Below, piece by piece: positions 9,362 to 19,536 of a stretch of 64,000 nucleotides of DNA. How positions within the stretch are numbered: position 1 is the first letter of the stretch; every line of letters starts with the position of its first letter. The notes beneath the pieces were generated by a model. That model saw nothing but the letters and a program-made list of their open reading frames with translations, was not told the DNA's origin and did no database searches. The position numbers and the translations under genes are program-made. The stretch covers positions 1,224,612-1,288,611 of the forward strand of contig NC_015320.1 in NCBI RefSeq assembly GCF_000194625.1. Reading direction: 5' to 3'. The DNA is from Archaeoglobus veneficus SNP6 (lineage in GTDB: Archaea > Halobacteriota > Archaeoglobi > Archaeoglobales > Archaeoglobaceae).

Positions 9362-10386
9362 GAGTCGTGGAGGAGAGACTGAAGGGAAACGAGGGCGAGA
9401 TAAAGCTTACTCCAGAAACACTCGACGATCTCTGGCACCTGAAATACATAGTGGAACCTGGCGACATCGTCTTCGCGCTGACCAAAAGAATAAGCGAGAG
9501 TGCTGACAAGCTGCGAAGCGACAAGGAGAAGGTAACAGTAAGGCTCGGAATTCAGGTCGAAAAAGTCGAATTTCACCGCTTTGCCAACAGGCTTCGCATA
9601 ACCGGCAGGATAGTGGCAGGAGTCGAGGACTCGGGCTATCATACGATAAACATCACCACGGGCAAGGAACTCAGCATAATCAAGACCTGGAAAGATGAAC
9701 AGCTCAGAAGACTAAAGCATGCAATAGAAGCGTCAAAGCAACCAGAAGTCGTAATAGTGACGATAGAAGAGGGAGATGCAATAATTGGCGTCGTCAGGCA
9801 GTGGGGAGTAGAGGAAGTCGCAAGCATAAGACAGAGCTACGGAAAGGAAAGCTCCGCAAGAGTTGAATTCTTTTCCCAGGTATTATCCACCCTCGAAAAG
9901 CTCGATTTCAAGTATCTGATTGTTGCCGGGCCAGGATTTGCAAAGGAGGACTTTCTGAAGTTCTTGAAGGAGAAGAACCCCGAAATGGCGAAGAAGGCGA
10001 TAACCGTAGACACGTCGTCGATAGGAACGAGGGGTTTCATAGAAGTTCTCAAGAGAGGAGCATTAGCCAGAATTGCCAGCGACGTAAGGCTTGCAGAAGA
10101 GGCAGAGTATATGGATTTACTGCTGGAGCACATTGCAAAGGGAGAGAAGGTCGCATACGGGCTCGAGGAGGTAAAGCAGGCTTTCAACTACGGAGCAATT
10201 GACGTTCTGCTAATCGCCGATGAGTTTTTGAGAGAGCAGAGAGAAAAATGGGATATAGATTCATTTTTAAGAGATGTAGAACTCTCGAAGGGCAAGATCG
10301 TTATTATGAGTACCGAATTCGAGCCTGGGAAAAGACTCATGGCTCTTGGCGGCATAGCAGCCCTGCTTAGGTTTGATATTGGATAA
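9358..10386 (+). CDS. pelA: Pelota (Dom34) ribosome-rescue factor
   Basis: Release-factor-like protein that, with aEF1A or ABCE1, rescues stalled ribosomes. The N-terminal Sm-like domain (TPETLDDLWHLKYIVEPGD), the central domain with VEFFSQVL, and the C-terminal L7Ae-like domain with GAIDVLLIAD are all present in order. The 342-residue length is normal. It overlaps priL by four bases, so primase, clamp and rescue factor share a transcript. Confidence 0.93.
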   Translation: MRVVEERLKGNEGEIKLTPETLDDLWHLKYIVEPGDIVFALTKRISESADKLRSDKEKVTVRLGIQVEKVEFHRFANRLRITGRIVAGVEDSGYHTINITTGKELSIIKTWKDEQLRRLKHAIEASKQPEVVIVTIEEGDAIIGVVRQWGVEEVASIRQSYGKESSARVEFFSQVLSTLEKLDFKYLIVAGPGFAKEDFLKFLKEKNPEMAKKAITVDTSSIGTRGFIEVLKRGALARIASDVRLAEEAEYMDLLLEHIAKGEKVAYGLEEVKQAFNYGAIDVLLIADEFLREQREKWDIDSFLRDVELSKGKIVIMSTEFEPGKRLMALGGIAALLRFDIG

Positions 10387-10541
10387 TAGTGCATTTGAGA
10401 TTCTTGATCCATGATTTCTAAATTGGTAAGGAATACATGATTAAAGCCCAATGTTCTCGTTGCCTCCAATTACCTATCTCAAAATGTCCAAGCAAAATCC
10501 CACGGAAAACGTTAATTAACATGCTGATGTAACAAAAGTGG

Positions 10542-10865
10542 ATGTTTGGCTGGGGAGAACTCGGTATAATCATCGTGCTGGCAATAATTTTGCTCGGCCC
10601 GGATAAGCTGCCGGAGGTAGCGAGAACTGCCGGTAAGATATACGCGGAGTACAAAAATGCAAAACGAAGACTCGAACTTGAGCTGCTGTACGGATACGAA
10701 ATACCAAACAAAGACTATCTTGAGGAATTGTCGAGAAAAAAGCTCGATGTGCTGAAAAAAGACCTGACTTCCCAGCTTGAGGTGGAAGGTTTAAATACTG
10801 GGAGGTTGGAAGATTTAAAGGATCAGGAAGGAGGAGGTAGTAATGTTCACAGTAGGTCCGAATGA
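10542..10865 (+). CDS. tatA: TatA-type twin-arginine translocase component (copy 1)
   Basis: Single-span membrane protein of the twin-arginine pore. It has the short N-terminal helix GWGELGIIIVLAIILLGPDKLPEVAR, with the FG/LGP hinge and the amphipathic helix rich in Arg and Lys that follows. Residues 45-107 form a charged cytoplasmic tail. Its 3-prime end overlaps the second tatA by 23 bases. No tatC lies in the window. Confidence 0.88.
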   Translation: MFGWGELGIIIVLAIILLGPDKLPEVARTAGKIYAEYKNAKRRLELELLYGYEIPNKDYLEELSRKKLDVLKKDLTSQLEVEGLNTGRLEDLKDQEGGGSNVHSRSE

Positions 10866-11159
10866 GCTTATGGCGATATTGATAATAGCGTTTCTCCTGT
10901 TTGGAGCCAGCAAGCTGCCGGAACTTGCGAGGAGTCTTGGGAGAAGCATGGGAGAGTTCAAGAAAGCTCAGAGAGAGGCAGAGATAGAACTCATGGAATT
11001 CGAGAAGAACCTCCGTGAAGGCAAGTACTCGGAAATCGAGAAGCGCTCAAAGCTCGAAAAGATTGCAAGGGATCTGGGTATAGACCCGGCTGGTAAGAGC
11101 GACGACGAACTGCTCGAAGAAATCAACAAAATGCTACCAAAGGCTGAGAAAGCCGAGCC

Positions 11160-11163
<4 letters not shown>
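10843..11163 (+). CDS. tatA: TatA-type twin-arginine translocase component (copy 2)
   Basis: Second TatA-like protein: membrane helix PNELMAILIIAFLLFGASKLPELARSLG and a long charged tail. The ATG at 10843 lies inside the 3-prime end of the first copy behind a GGAGGAGGT site, so the pair is translationally coupled. The two copies differ in the hinge (LLGPDKLP in the first, LFGASKLP here), which suggests different roles (TatA and TatB-like) instead of recent duplication. Confidence 0.88.
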
Positions 11164-12520
<1,357 letters not shown>

Positions 12521-12521
12521 T

Positions 12522-13499
12522 TCAGCATTCCTCACATTTTTTTTCAACACACCTGAACCTTACCTTTTCGATGGCTATGTCGTTTGAGTAGGCCGCGCAC
12601 TCTATACCTCTATCAGCGTATCCAATGCCTGCCATTGCTCCAATCACACCCCGTGTTCCGGTAATCTCGGCAACAACAAGACCAAGCTTCTTTGCAAGCT
12701 TCAATGCTTCAAGTTCGTCAACCACACCCATTTTTACAGCATCTCCGAAATTCTTGAGAATCTTTGGTATCAAAACTCCCCTGAAGAATACTGCACACGC
12801 GTTTTCAGAGTAAACACACTTCTTTAACCTCTCAATAAATCCGTTAATCACATCGCTGGTACTTATCCACGGTGGTACCGCAAAAACCATAACCGAAGAG
12901 CAGTTATGAGATGTCTTCCACGGGACATCCTTACTCGCTTGAAATACGCGGTGGGCAAGCAGGAGAAGGCCTTTCATGTCACTTGCAAGGGAGAACGCGG
13001 CCTTTAAAGTACACTCCCACGTTTCAGTTTTCTCGCCCGTGTCATCAACACCAGCAATTAGCTTGGTGTATTTTGGAGTGATGACAGTTACTCTTCTTAC
13101 ACCTCCTTCGTCCGGGTGGTAGATGGATTTTATTACTCCCCTCGCCTGTGGAAGACACCATAATATCTCCGAATGCCCCTTGCTGCACCACGTTGTGTAG
13201 ACTTTATCCTCCCCCACCTCAACCTTTTCAAGACCGTGAGTGCCCTCGTAAAGTCTAACTTCGCCCTTGCCAAGTTCAGTGCGCATTATCAGCGTCTTAC
13301 CCTCAATCCACCCGTGTTTTATAAGTTCGCTGGAGCGAAGCCTGTTTATCAGGCTCCACTCGGCACACCCCTTAGCCCTGCACTTCTCAAATATCTCCAC
13401 AACACCCTGCTCTTCGTCAACAATTGTAAGGTAACTTTTTGAGAGGCCCTTCCCATATTTCCTTTCAACTTCTTCGGGCGTTAATTCAATTCTACCCAT
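12522..13499 (-). CDS. Methanogenesis marker protein 11 family protein
   Basis: Resembles the protein family known as methanogenesis marker 11, whose function is unknown. Matching features are the central IAGVDDTGEKTETW block (DDTD-type motif, near 150), a conserved HNCSSVMVFAV stretch near 196, and GTRGVIGAMAGIGYADRG near the end. The C-terminus carries additional cysteines (RCVEKKCEEC). It overlaps the upstream gene by eight bases and is the last gene of the smc-scpA-scpB unit. The DDT-type motif is also seen in TiaS-like proteins, so an ATP-dependent RNA or cofactor reaction is possible but is inference. Confidence 0.7.
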   Translation of the reverse strand: MGRIELTPEEVERKYGKGLSKSYLTIVDEEQGVVEIFEKCRAKGCAEWSLINRLRSSELIKHGWIEGKTLIMRTELGKGEVRLYEGTHGLEKVEVGEDKVYTTWCSKGHSEILWCLPQARGVIKSIYHPDEGGVRRVTVITPKYTKLIAGVDDTGEKTETWECTLKAAFSLASDMKGLLLLAHRVFQASKDVPWKTSHNCSSVMVFAVPPWISTSDVINGFIERLKKCVYSENACAVFFRGVLIPKILKNFGDAVKMGVVDELEALKLAKKLGLVVAEITGTRGVIGAMAGIGYADRGIECAAYSNDIAIEKVRFRCVEKKCEEC

Positions 13500-14211
13500 A
13501 CCAATCAGCTTCCTTTACATTGACCCTCCAGAGAGATGCAACTTCAGTCGCCAGCCTGGGATTACGAAACCTCCCAATCAGTTTTAAATCACGGGGGTAG
13601 CCTATATAGGGGTCTATAGCTTCCCTTTCTACATCCACCACCCATATTTTAAGCCCCACAGAATTTATCAGTTCTGAGTACTTCCTGAAGAATTTTATGA
13701 ATGGAATCGGAGAGTCTTCAGTTGGTACAACGATGACGTATTCCCCGCTGTAAGACGATGCAAACCTCGCATGAACGCGTACATCTTCAAAAACATCGTC
13801 GATCAGAGAGAAAAATACTCCGTACTTCCTCCTGCCAACATACTCCCTAACAACACCTTCTCTAACCGAATAATCATAAAAGAATTCATCTACGAGCTTT
13901 TCCATTAACTCAAGACTGTCAAGAAACTTCCTCGACTTTACGAACTCTTCGTAGGCTTTATCGAGTTCTTCCGGCTTCGGCTTTACTCCGTGGATGCAGT
14001 AGTACGTTGCGCTTCCCACCTCAAATCTGTCGGAGTAGAAGGTGGAAAGTGTAACAGGCTCTCTGAGCAGAGCCCTCTTTACTTCCTCCACAATCTCGTG
14101 GGGGCAGAGATTCAGCTCGAGCAAAACTCTCCGGCAAACTCTTTCGATTTCCTCCTCCGTTACGATGCTCCTCCCGATTTTTTCCACGACTCTGACAACC
14201 ACTTCCCTCAT
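13492..14211 (-). CDS. Unrecognised 239-residue protein in the condensin operon
   Basis: I do not recognise this protein. It is soluble, with no signal peptide or membrane span. The N-terminal 60 residues (VEKIGRSIVTEEEIERVCRRVLLELNLC) look like a small helical domain. The rest is alpha/beta with VVIVPTEDSPIPFIKFFRKY-type strands and an acidic-basic pattern. It sits between scpB and the marker-11 gene, overlapping the latter by eight bases, and is therefore co-translated with it. Confidence 0.75.
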   Translation of the reverse strand: MREVVVRVVEKIGRSIVTEEEIERVCRRVLLELNLCPHEIVEEVKRALLREPVTLSTFYSDRFEVGSATYYCIHGVKPKPEELDKAYEEFVKSRKFLDSLELMEKLVDEFFYDYSVREGVVREYVGRRKYGVFFSLIDDVFEDVRVHARFASSYSGEYVIVVPTEDSPIPFIKFFRKYSELINSVGLKIWVVDVEREAIDPYIGYPRDLKLIGRFRNPRLATEVASLWRVNVKEADWYG

Positions 14212-14241
14212 CTCACGTTCATCTCCCAGCTCTCTATCTTA

Positions 14242-14763
14242 TTACCCTTCTATGTACTTCTCGAGAGCTGAGTCCTCCTTAGCTGCTTTTCTTAAAAATT
14301 CCCTTATCTCCTCGGGGTTGCCAGTTTTGAGGCCAAAGTAGGTAGCAAACTTTTTAGTGGTTCTCAGAATCCTTGTTCTTCCCCTCTTCTCAGCCTTTAT
14401 CAGGCCCATTTCCTCAAGTTTCTTCACGTGGTCGTAGCATTTGTTTCCCCTTATCTTCGCAAGCTTCGACAGCATTATTGGCTGCCTCAATGCTATGACT
14501 GCAAGAGTTCGCAAAACACCCTTTTCCATATCTTTTTCAGCAAACCTCTCAACGTACGTGTGGTACTCTGGCTTTACGCGCATCAGATACTTTCCACCAA
14601 CCTCAATAACCTCTATCGCCGAATCTTTCGTTGCGTATTCTTCAACGAGCTCCGCAAGGGCATTCTCCACCTCCTTAACATCTGCTCCAGCTATCCTCGC
14701 TATCCGGGAAGGTGAGAGTGGGTCGGGGGACGTGAAGAGAATCGCTTCGATTACTCTCTTCAT
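14242..14763 (-). CDS. scpB: Segregation and condensation protein ScpB
   Basis: Winged-helix accessory subunit of the SMC-ScpAB condensin. It begins MKRVIEAILFTSPDPLSPSRIAR, the standard ScpB opening (EAlLFaS..PLs...la), and includes ALRQPIMLSKLAKIRGNKCYDHVKKLEEMGLI, the second winged helix. At 173 residues it is typical. It follows scpA with three bases between. Confidence 0.9.
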   Translation of the reverse strand: MKRVIEAILFTSPDPLSPSRIARIAGADVKEVENALAELVEEYATKDSAIEVIEVGGKYLMRVKPEYHTYVERFAEKDMEKGVLRTLAVIALRQPIMLSKLAKIRGNKCYDHVKKLEEMGLIKAEKRGRTRILRTTKKFATYFGLKTGNPEEIREFLRKAAKEDSALEKYIEG

Positions 14764-14766
14764 CCA

Positions 14767-15492
14767 TCATCCCCTCGCCTGCCTGATTTCAATGTCGTCC
14801 TCGTATATTCTCTGCTGCTCGATTTCGAGTTTCTTTCTGAAGGTGAGGTGAAGGACTGAGAGATAGTACGAGAGCACATCTCCTTTTTCCTTCCCCCTGA
14901 CGAGTTCAGAGAAGTAAAGAATCTGCTTCCGTCTGAAAAGCCGCATTAACTCCTCCTCGACCATTGCTATGGTTTCCTCAATGTTCTCCTCGTGAGGGGT
15001 TTCGAGGATCGCACTTGTATCGACCCTCCTTTCCGCCCTCTTCTTTTTCTTTTTCCTCCTTTTATGTACTTCTTCTGCCCTCTTGAGCTCATCTATCAGG
15101 TCTTTAAGTGTCGTAAACCTCCTCACCTTCCTGTGGGGTGTGAGAAGGAAGGAAATAAGCTCGTCGTTTTCTTCAATTTCTGCCAAATCGTAGTCAAACG
15201 CAGGACTATCAAAATCACTGAAAGTAGAATCGAAATCGTCGAAGAACTCTCCAAACTCAACCTCATCGGGTATCAATTCTTCCTCCGCTTCTTCCTTAAC
15301 CCCGAGCACTTCATCCGCAAGAACTTCAGCCTTCATTCTTACAAGAATTGCTGCATATAGTAGAACTCTGCCGGATATCCTCAAATCGAGCTTTTGAGCT
15401 CTCTCAAGCTCCTGGAGAAAGCGATCAGCTATTTCTACAACGTCTATGTTCCACGGGTCTATCTCACCTCTCCTCGCCATTTCAACGAGCAT
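14767..15492 (-). CDS. scpA: Segregation and condensation protein ScpA (kleisin)
   Basis: Kleisin that bridges the SMC heads. GEIDPWNIDVVEIADRFL is the family N-terminal signature, and a long acidic linker (residues 68-110) separates it from the C-terminal winged helix. The first in-frame ATG is at 15492, but the frame stays open for 24 codons upstream and those codons read FGIRLEDPVG just before the ATG, which matches the missing N-terminal strand of ScpA. No ATG, GTG or TTG occurs in that stretch; the only rare candidate is a CTG at the LEDPVG site. The true N-terminus is therefore uncertain. Confidence 0.88.
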   Translation of the reverse strand: MLVEMARRGEIDPWNIDVVEIADRFLQELERAQKLDLRISGRVLLYAAILVRMKAEVLADEVLGVKEEAEEELIPDEVEFGEFFDDFDSTFSDFDSPAFDYDLAEIEENDELISFLLTPHRKVRRFTTLKDLIDELKRAEEVHKRRKKKKKRAERRVDTSAILETPHEENIEETIAMVEEELMRLFRRKQILYFSELVRGKEKGDVLSYYLSVLHLTFRKKLEIEQQRIYEDDIEIRQARG

Positions 15493-15548
15493 TCCAACTG
15501 GGTCTTCCAGCCTGATCCCGAAACTTTCCTGCTCCGGATTTCCCGCGT

Positions 15549-18500
15549 CTAAGCCTTCATCTTTATACCAGTCACCGTGGATGAGTTATCCCTCCCCATT
15601 GTTACGCCTACTATCGCGTCTGCCATCTCAAGCATGGGCTTTCTCAGAGATACGACTATAAACTGTGCATCCCTTGAACGCTCCTTTATGAGCTTTGCAA
15701 CCCTGCTCACATTAACACCATCAAGGAACATGTCCACCTCGTCGAATGCATAGAACGGAGCAGGTTTGTACATCTGTATCGCGAAGATCAGGGCGAGAGC
15801 TACGAGGCTCTTTTCACCACCGCTCATGGATTCTATGCGCTGAACAGGCTTTCCGTATGGCCTCACCTTTATATTCAATCCGCTGTTGAAGGGGTCGTCG
15901 TTGTCCAGATAGAGTTCGCCCTCACCATCGGTCAGCTTGGCTATGACTTCGGCGAAGTTCCTGTTTATCGCGTTGAAAGCCTCGTAGAAAGCATCTCTCT
16001 TCATCTGCTCATACCTTGCAATTCTGTCCAGAATCTCCTGCCTTTCCTTCTCGAGTCTGAGCTTTCTTTCCAGCAGCTCGTCGCGCCTCGCTCTCACTTC
16101 TTCATACTCCTGTATCGCTTTGAGGTTTACCTCGCCAAAACTCGCAAGCTCTCTGTCTATTTCCTCAATTCTGGCAGTAATCTCATCGAGAGAAGGAATT
16201 TCGCCTTCAACGAGAAGGCTTACGTCTATGGCCGCAATTTCAGATTCCACGCCTGAAAGTGCTTCTTTTCTCGCTTTTATTTTTTCATCTGCTGCCGTGA
16301 TGCCGAACTCGCATGCAGCTTTTTCTTTTTCGAGGCTCTTTATCCGCTCAAGAAGCTCGTCTCTCTTCTTTCTCAGCTCTCTAACCTCCCTGCCAACCCT
16401 CTCTTCCTCACTTCTCAGCTTTTCAAGCTCTCTCTTTAGTTCCTCAATTCTGTTCCTCCCATCCTCAATCTTCGCTTTCAGCGATGAAACTTCCTCGTCG
16501 ATTCTCTGAATAGCTGCATTCTTTTCATCAATTGCCCTCTTTATCTGCTCTCTTCTGTAATCTGCTGCCTCTATCCTTTTTTCAACAGACATAAGGGATT
16601 CTCTGTGCCTCGATAGCTCTTCTTTCAGCTCTTCGTACTCCTTGCTCAGCTTTGGAATTTCGCTGCCCTTGAGTCGCTTTTCTATTTTTTCAACCTCGCT
16701 GCCTATCTCTGCAATCCGCCTGCTTATCTTTTCTATTTCAGCATCGAGCCCTGAAAGCTCTTCGAATGCCTTTCTCCGCTCCGCATCCCTTTCAGAAATT
16801 CGAACGTCGATGTCCGCTATCTTCTCCTTCTCCTCGTTTATTCTCTGAGATAATACATCTATTTCACTCCTGATGGCGCTGATCCTGCTATTTATCTCGT
16901 CCACAGCTTTCTGGGCCTCTCTTCGTCTGTCTTCCTCGACTCTCAGCCTTCTTATTATCTCAGCCTTTTTGCTGTTCAGAACAGTAACTTCTTCCATCAG
17001 CATTCTTTCCTTCTCAAGGAGCTCTTTAGACAGGAGCATTCCACGCCTTCTTTCTGCACTTCCACCGCTCATTGCGCCGCTTCTTTCAACGAGATCGCCG
17101 TCGAGCGTTACAATTCTCCTGTCGTCCATCAGCCTTCTTGCAGTTTCTATTGTATCAACGACGAGAGTATCGCGAAATACGAAGTTGAAAACCGGTCTAA
17201 ACTTGTTATCGCAATTTATCAGGTTAACAGCATAATCCACAACACCTTTCTCAGAAAGAACCTTCCTGTCGAGGTTGATCTTCCCGAAGTTCTTCCTCAT
17301 TCTGTTAAGCGGGAGGAATGTGGCCCTTCCGCCTCTTATCTGCTTGAGGTAGTTTATGGCTCTGACAGCATCGTCTTCATTCTCGACCACTATGTACTGC
17401 AAAGCGTTGCCCGCAGCCGTCTCGAGGGCTAAGGCATACGCCTCGTCAACCTGGCAGAGCTGTGCTACCGTGCCGTAAACCCCTGGAAGGGCTTTTCTTT
17501 CCTTGGCCTCGAGTACCAGCTCGACAGCCCTCGAAAATCCAGATTCAAGGGCTGCAAGCTCAGCTCTAACCTTTGCCAGCTCAACTTCTCTCGCTTTGAT
17601 GTCCTCCTCAACCTTCGACAGCTCGTTCCTCAACGAGAAAAGGCTGGAATCTATCTCGTTCCTCAGCTTGATCTGTCTTCCCGCTTCAAGCTCGAGCCTT
17701 TCGAGCTCATTCTTCCTGTCTTCAATTTTTCTTTCGAGTTCTTCAATCGTGCTCTTCGCTCTCTCTTTTTGCTTCTCTAACTCCGAGATATCTATTTCCA
17801 CTCTCCTGATCGAATCCATTAGCCTGTCTCTCGTCCTCACAAGCTCGCTTCTTTCTTCCTTCAGTTTTTCAAGCTCTTCCTTCCTCGCGAGCAGTTCATC
17901 CCTCATCTGCCTGTATTTTGCATCGACCTCCTCCAGCCTCATCTTGACGAGCTCGAGCCTTGCGGCAGTTTCATCAACGACGCTCTGAAGGCTTATTCTC
18001 TCCACGGCAAGTCTCTCAAGTTCCTCCTCACAGCCTTCGAGCTCCTCCCTGAGCTTTGAAATCGATAAAGCAATCTGCGTCTTCTCATCCTGAAGTCTCG
18101 CTATCTCCTTTCTGTAAAGCTCCTCTGACTTTCTCACAGCCTCTATTTCGGAATTTATCTCCACGACCCTCTCCTGAATTCTTGCATATGCAGGCCCGCT
18201 TATTTCCGATATCTTGGCCGTAATCTCCTGTGCTTTGCTGTTGAGAGTTTGAATTCCTGCATTTACTTCGACTATCTTTTCCGTTAGTCTGTCCTTCTCA
18301 GCTTCGAGTCTCTCTATCTCGTTCTCAAGCCTCTTTTTCTTTGCCTGCAAGCCTCGATAGCGATGGGTCAGAATGATTCTGTTGCAGTGATCCTTTTCCT
18401 CAACGAGTGCTCTATAGCGCAACGCCTCTTCTCTGTCTTTTTCAAGCTGCTCAAGCCTCGAGTTGACCTCGACGAGAACAGCATTTATCCTCTCTATGTT

Positions 18501-19061
18501 TTCCCTGACTATTTCAAGCTCCTCGATAGCCTTCTCCTTTTTCTCGTCGAACTCAGATATGCCTGCGATGTCGTCTATTATCTTCCTCCGCTGTAAAGGA
18601 GTCATTTCGGTTATTCGGGTGACGTCTCCCTGCATTATCACGTTGTACGCATCGCCGTGTATTCCTGCGTCGGAAAGCAGGCGCTGGATTTCTGAAAGGC
18701 TGCAGGACTTCCCGTTTATGTAGTAGTAGCTGTAATGGCCCCTGTCAGTCAGCCTTATTCGCCTCGTTATCGTCACGTCACCTTCGAAAGGTAGCTTCGA
18801 ATCGCTGTTGTCGAAGATTATCGAGACTTCTGCCTCTCCGCTCCGCTTTCCGTTGCTGTTGAAAACCAGATCAGTTAGTCTTTCAGCCCTCAGAGCTTTC
18901 GTAGAGGTTGAGAGCCCCAGACAGAAGAGAATCGAATCGACTATGTTGGACTTGCCGCTACCATTTGGTCCACTGATAACCGTAAATCCCCTGTAAAATG
19001 GAATCTCGACTTTCTTACCGAATGATTTGAAGTTTTTTATTACAATTTTCTTAATGTGCAT
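15549..19061 (-). CDS. smc: Chromosome segregation ATPase SMC
   Basis: Condensin ATPase of 1170 residues. Walker A GPNGSGKSNIVDSI is near residue 33; two long coiled coils (about 165-510 and 660-1010) flank a hinge (GVYGTVAQLCQVDEAYALALE near 520). The signature SMSGGEKSLVALALIFA and Walker B FYAFDEVDMFLD are near the end. The low-complexity Glu/Arg/Lys runs in between are coiled coil. It starts five bases after a small coiled-coil protein and is followed by scpA and scpB in the same unit. Confidence 0.97.
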   Translation of the reverse strand: MHIKKIVIKNFKSFGKKVEIPFYRGFTVISGPNGSGKSNIVDSILFCLGLSTSTKALRAERLTDLVFNSNGKRSGEAEVSIIFDNSDSKLPFEGDVTITRRIRLTDRGHYSYYYINGKSCSLSEIQRLLSDAGIHGDAYNVIMQGDVTRITEMTPLQRRKIIDDIAGISEFDEKKEKAIEELEIVRENIERINAVLVEVNSRLEQLEKDREEALRYRALVEEKDHCNRIILTHRYRGLQAKKKRLENEIERLEAEKDRLTEKIVEVNAGIQTLNSKAQEITAKISEISGPAYARIQERVVEINSEIEAVRKSEELYRKEIARLQDEKTQIALSISKLREELEGCEEELERLAVERISLQSVVDETAARLELVKMRLEEVDAKYRQMRDELLARKEELEKLKEERSELVRTRDRLMDSIRRVEIDISELEKQKERAKSTIEELERKIEDRKNELERLELEAGRQIKLRNEIDSSLFSLRNELSKVEEDIKAREVELAKVRAELAALESGFSRAVELVLEAKERKALPGVYGTVAQLCQVDEAYALALETAAGNALQYIVVENEDDAVRAINYLKQIRGGRATFLPLNRMRKNFGKINLDRKVLSEKGVVDYAVNLINCDNKFRPVFNFVFRDTLVVDTIETARRLMDDRRIVTLDGDLVERSGAMSGGSAERRRGMLLSKELLEKERMLMEEVTVLNSKKAEIIRRLRVEEDRRREAQKAVDEINSRISAIRSEIDVLSQRINEEKEKIADIDVRISERDAERRKAFEELSGLDAEIEKISRRIAEIGSEVEKIEKRLKGSEIPKLSKEYEELKEELSRHRESLMSVEKRIEAADYRREQIKRAIDEKNAAIQRIDEEVSSLKAKIEDGRNRIEELKRELEKLRSEEERVGREVRELRKKRDELLERIKSLEKEKAACEFGITAADEKIKARKEALSGVESEIAAIDVSLLVEGEIPSLDEITARIEEIDRELASFGEVNLKAIQEYEEVRARRDELLERKLRLEKERQEILDRIARYEQMKRDAFYEAFNAINRNFAEVIAKLTDGEGELYLDNDDPFNSGLNIKVRPYGKPVQRIESMSGGEKSLVALALIFAIQMYKPAPFYAFDEVDMFLDGVNVSRVAKLIKERSRDAQFIVVSLRKPMLEMADAIVGVTMGRDNSSTVTGIKMKA

Positions 19062-19065
19062 GACA

Positions 19066-19461
19066 TTAATCGCATACGATAATCTCTCCCTCGTCCTCGC
19101 TCTCTTCCTCAGTGTCCGTAGTTTCCTCTTCTGGCCTCTCTCTTCTCTCTATCCTGTCGATGGAGTATTCTTTCCTGAGTTCCGCCTTAAGGTAGAGAAC
19201 CTCACTCATGAGGCTCTCCACAGTCTTGGACAGCTCAACCACCTTTGCTTCAAGTTCCGTAACCTTCCTGAACTCGCTTCTCAATTCGCTCAAAATTTCA
19301 CTCTTTATCTCCGCAATCTTATCGTCGTTGATAACCATTCTTTTCATCTCCTCCAGCTCTTTCTCCTTTTCAGCAAGCTTTCTTTCCAGCCTCTCAAGCA
19401 GGATATCCCTGTCAAAAGGTTGGTCAAAACTTCCAGGTAGTTCGAACTCCCTTCCCGCCAT
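19066..19461 (-). CDS. Small coiled-coil protein at the head of the smc operon
   Basis: A 131-residue protein that I do not recognise. It has a short N-terminal segment (FELPGSFDQPFDRDILLERLERKL), a coiled coil over roughly residues 25-95, and a very acidic tail. It ends five bases before the smc start, so it is the first gene of the condensin unit. No membrane segment. The position suggests a partner of SMC or a loading factor, but that is inference. Confidence 0.75.
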   Translation of the reverse strand: MAGREFELPGSFDQPFDRDILLERLERKLAEKEKELEEMKRMVINDDKIAEIKSEILSELRSEFRKVTELEAKVVELSKTVESLMSEVLYLKAELRKEYSIDRIERRERPEEETTDTEEESEDEGEIIVCD

Positions 19462-19483
19462 TTACTCAAATCCCCTTCCCGCC

Positions 19484-19500
19484 TTTTATAAAAAAGTGTA
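19484..19500 (-). promoter_or_regulatory. Probable promoter of the condensin operon
   Basis: On the minus strand the sequence reads cttttttataaaaggcgg, with a TATA-like ttataaaa about 25 bases ahead of the first ATG at 19461, so the first gene would have little or no leader. Confidence 0.5.
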
Positions 19501-19536
19501 AAAAGGTATTAATATATCTTTCGCGTGGATTTTTCT

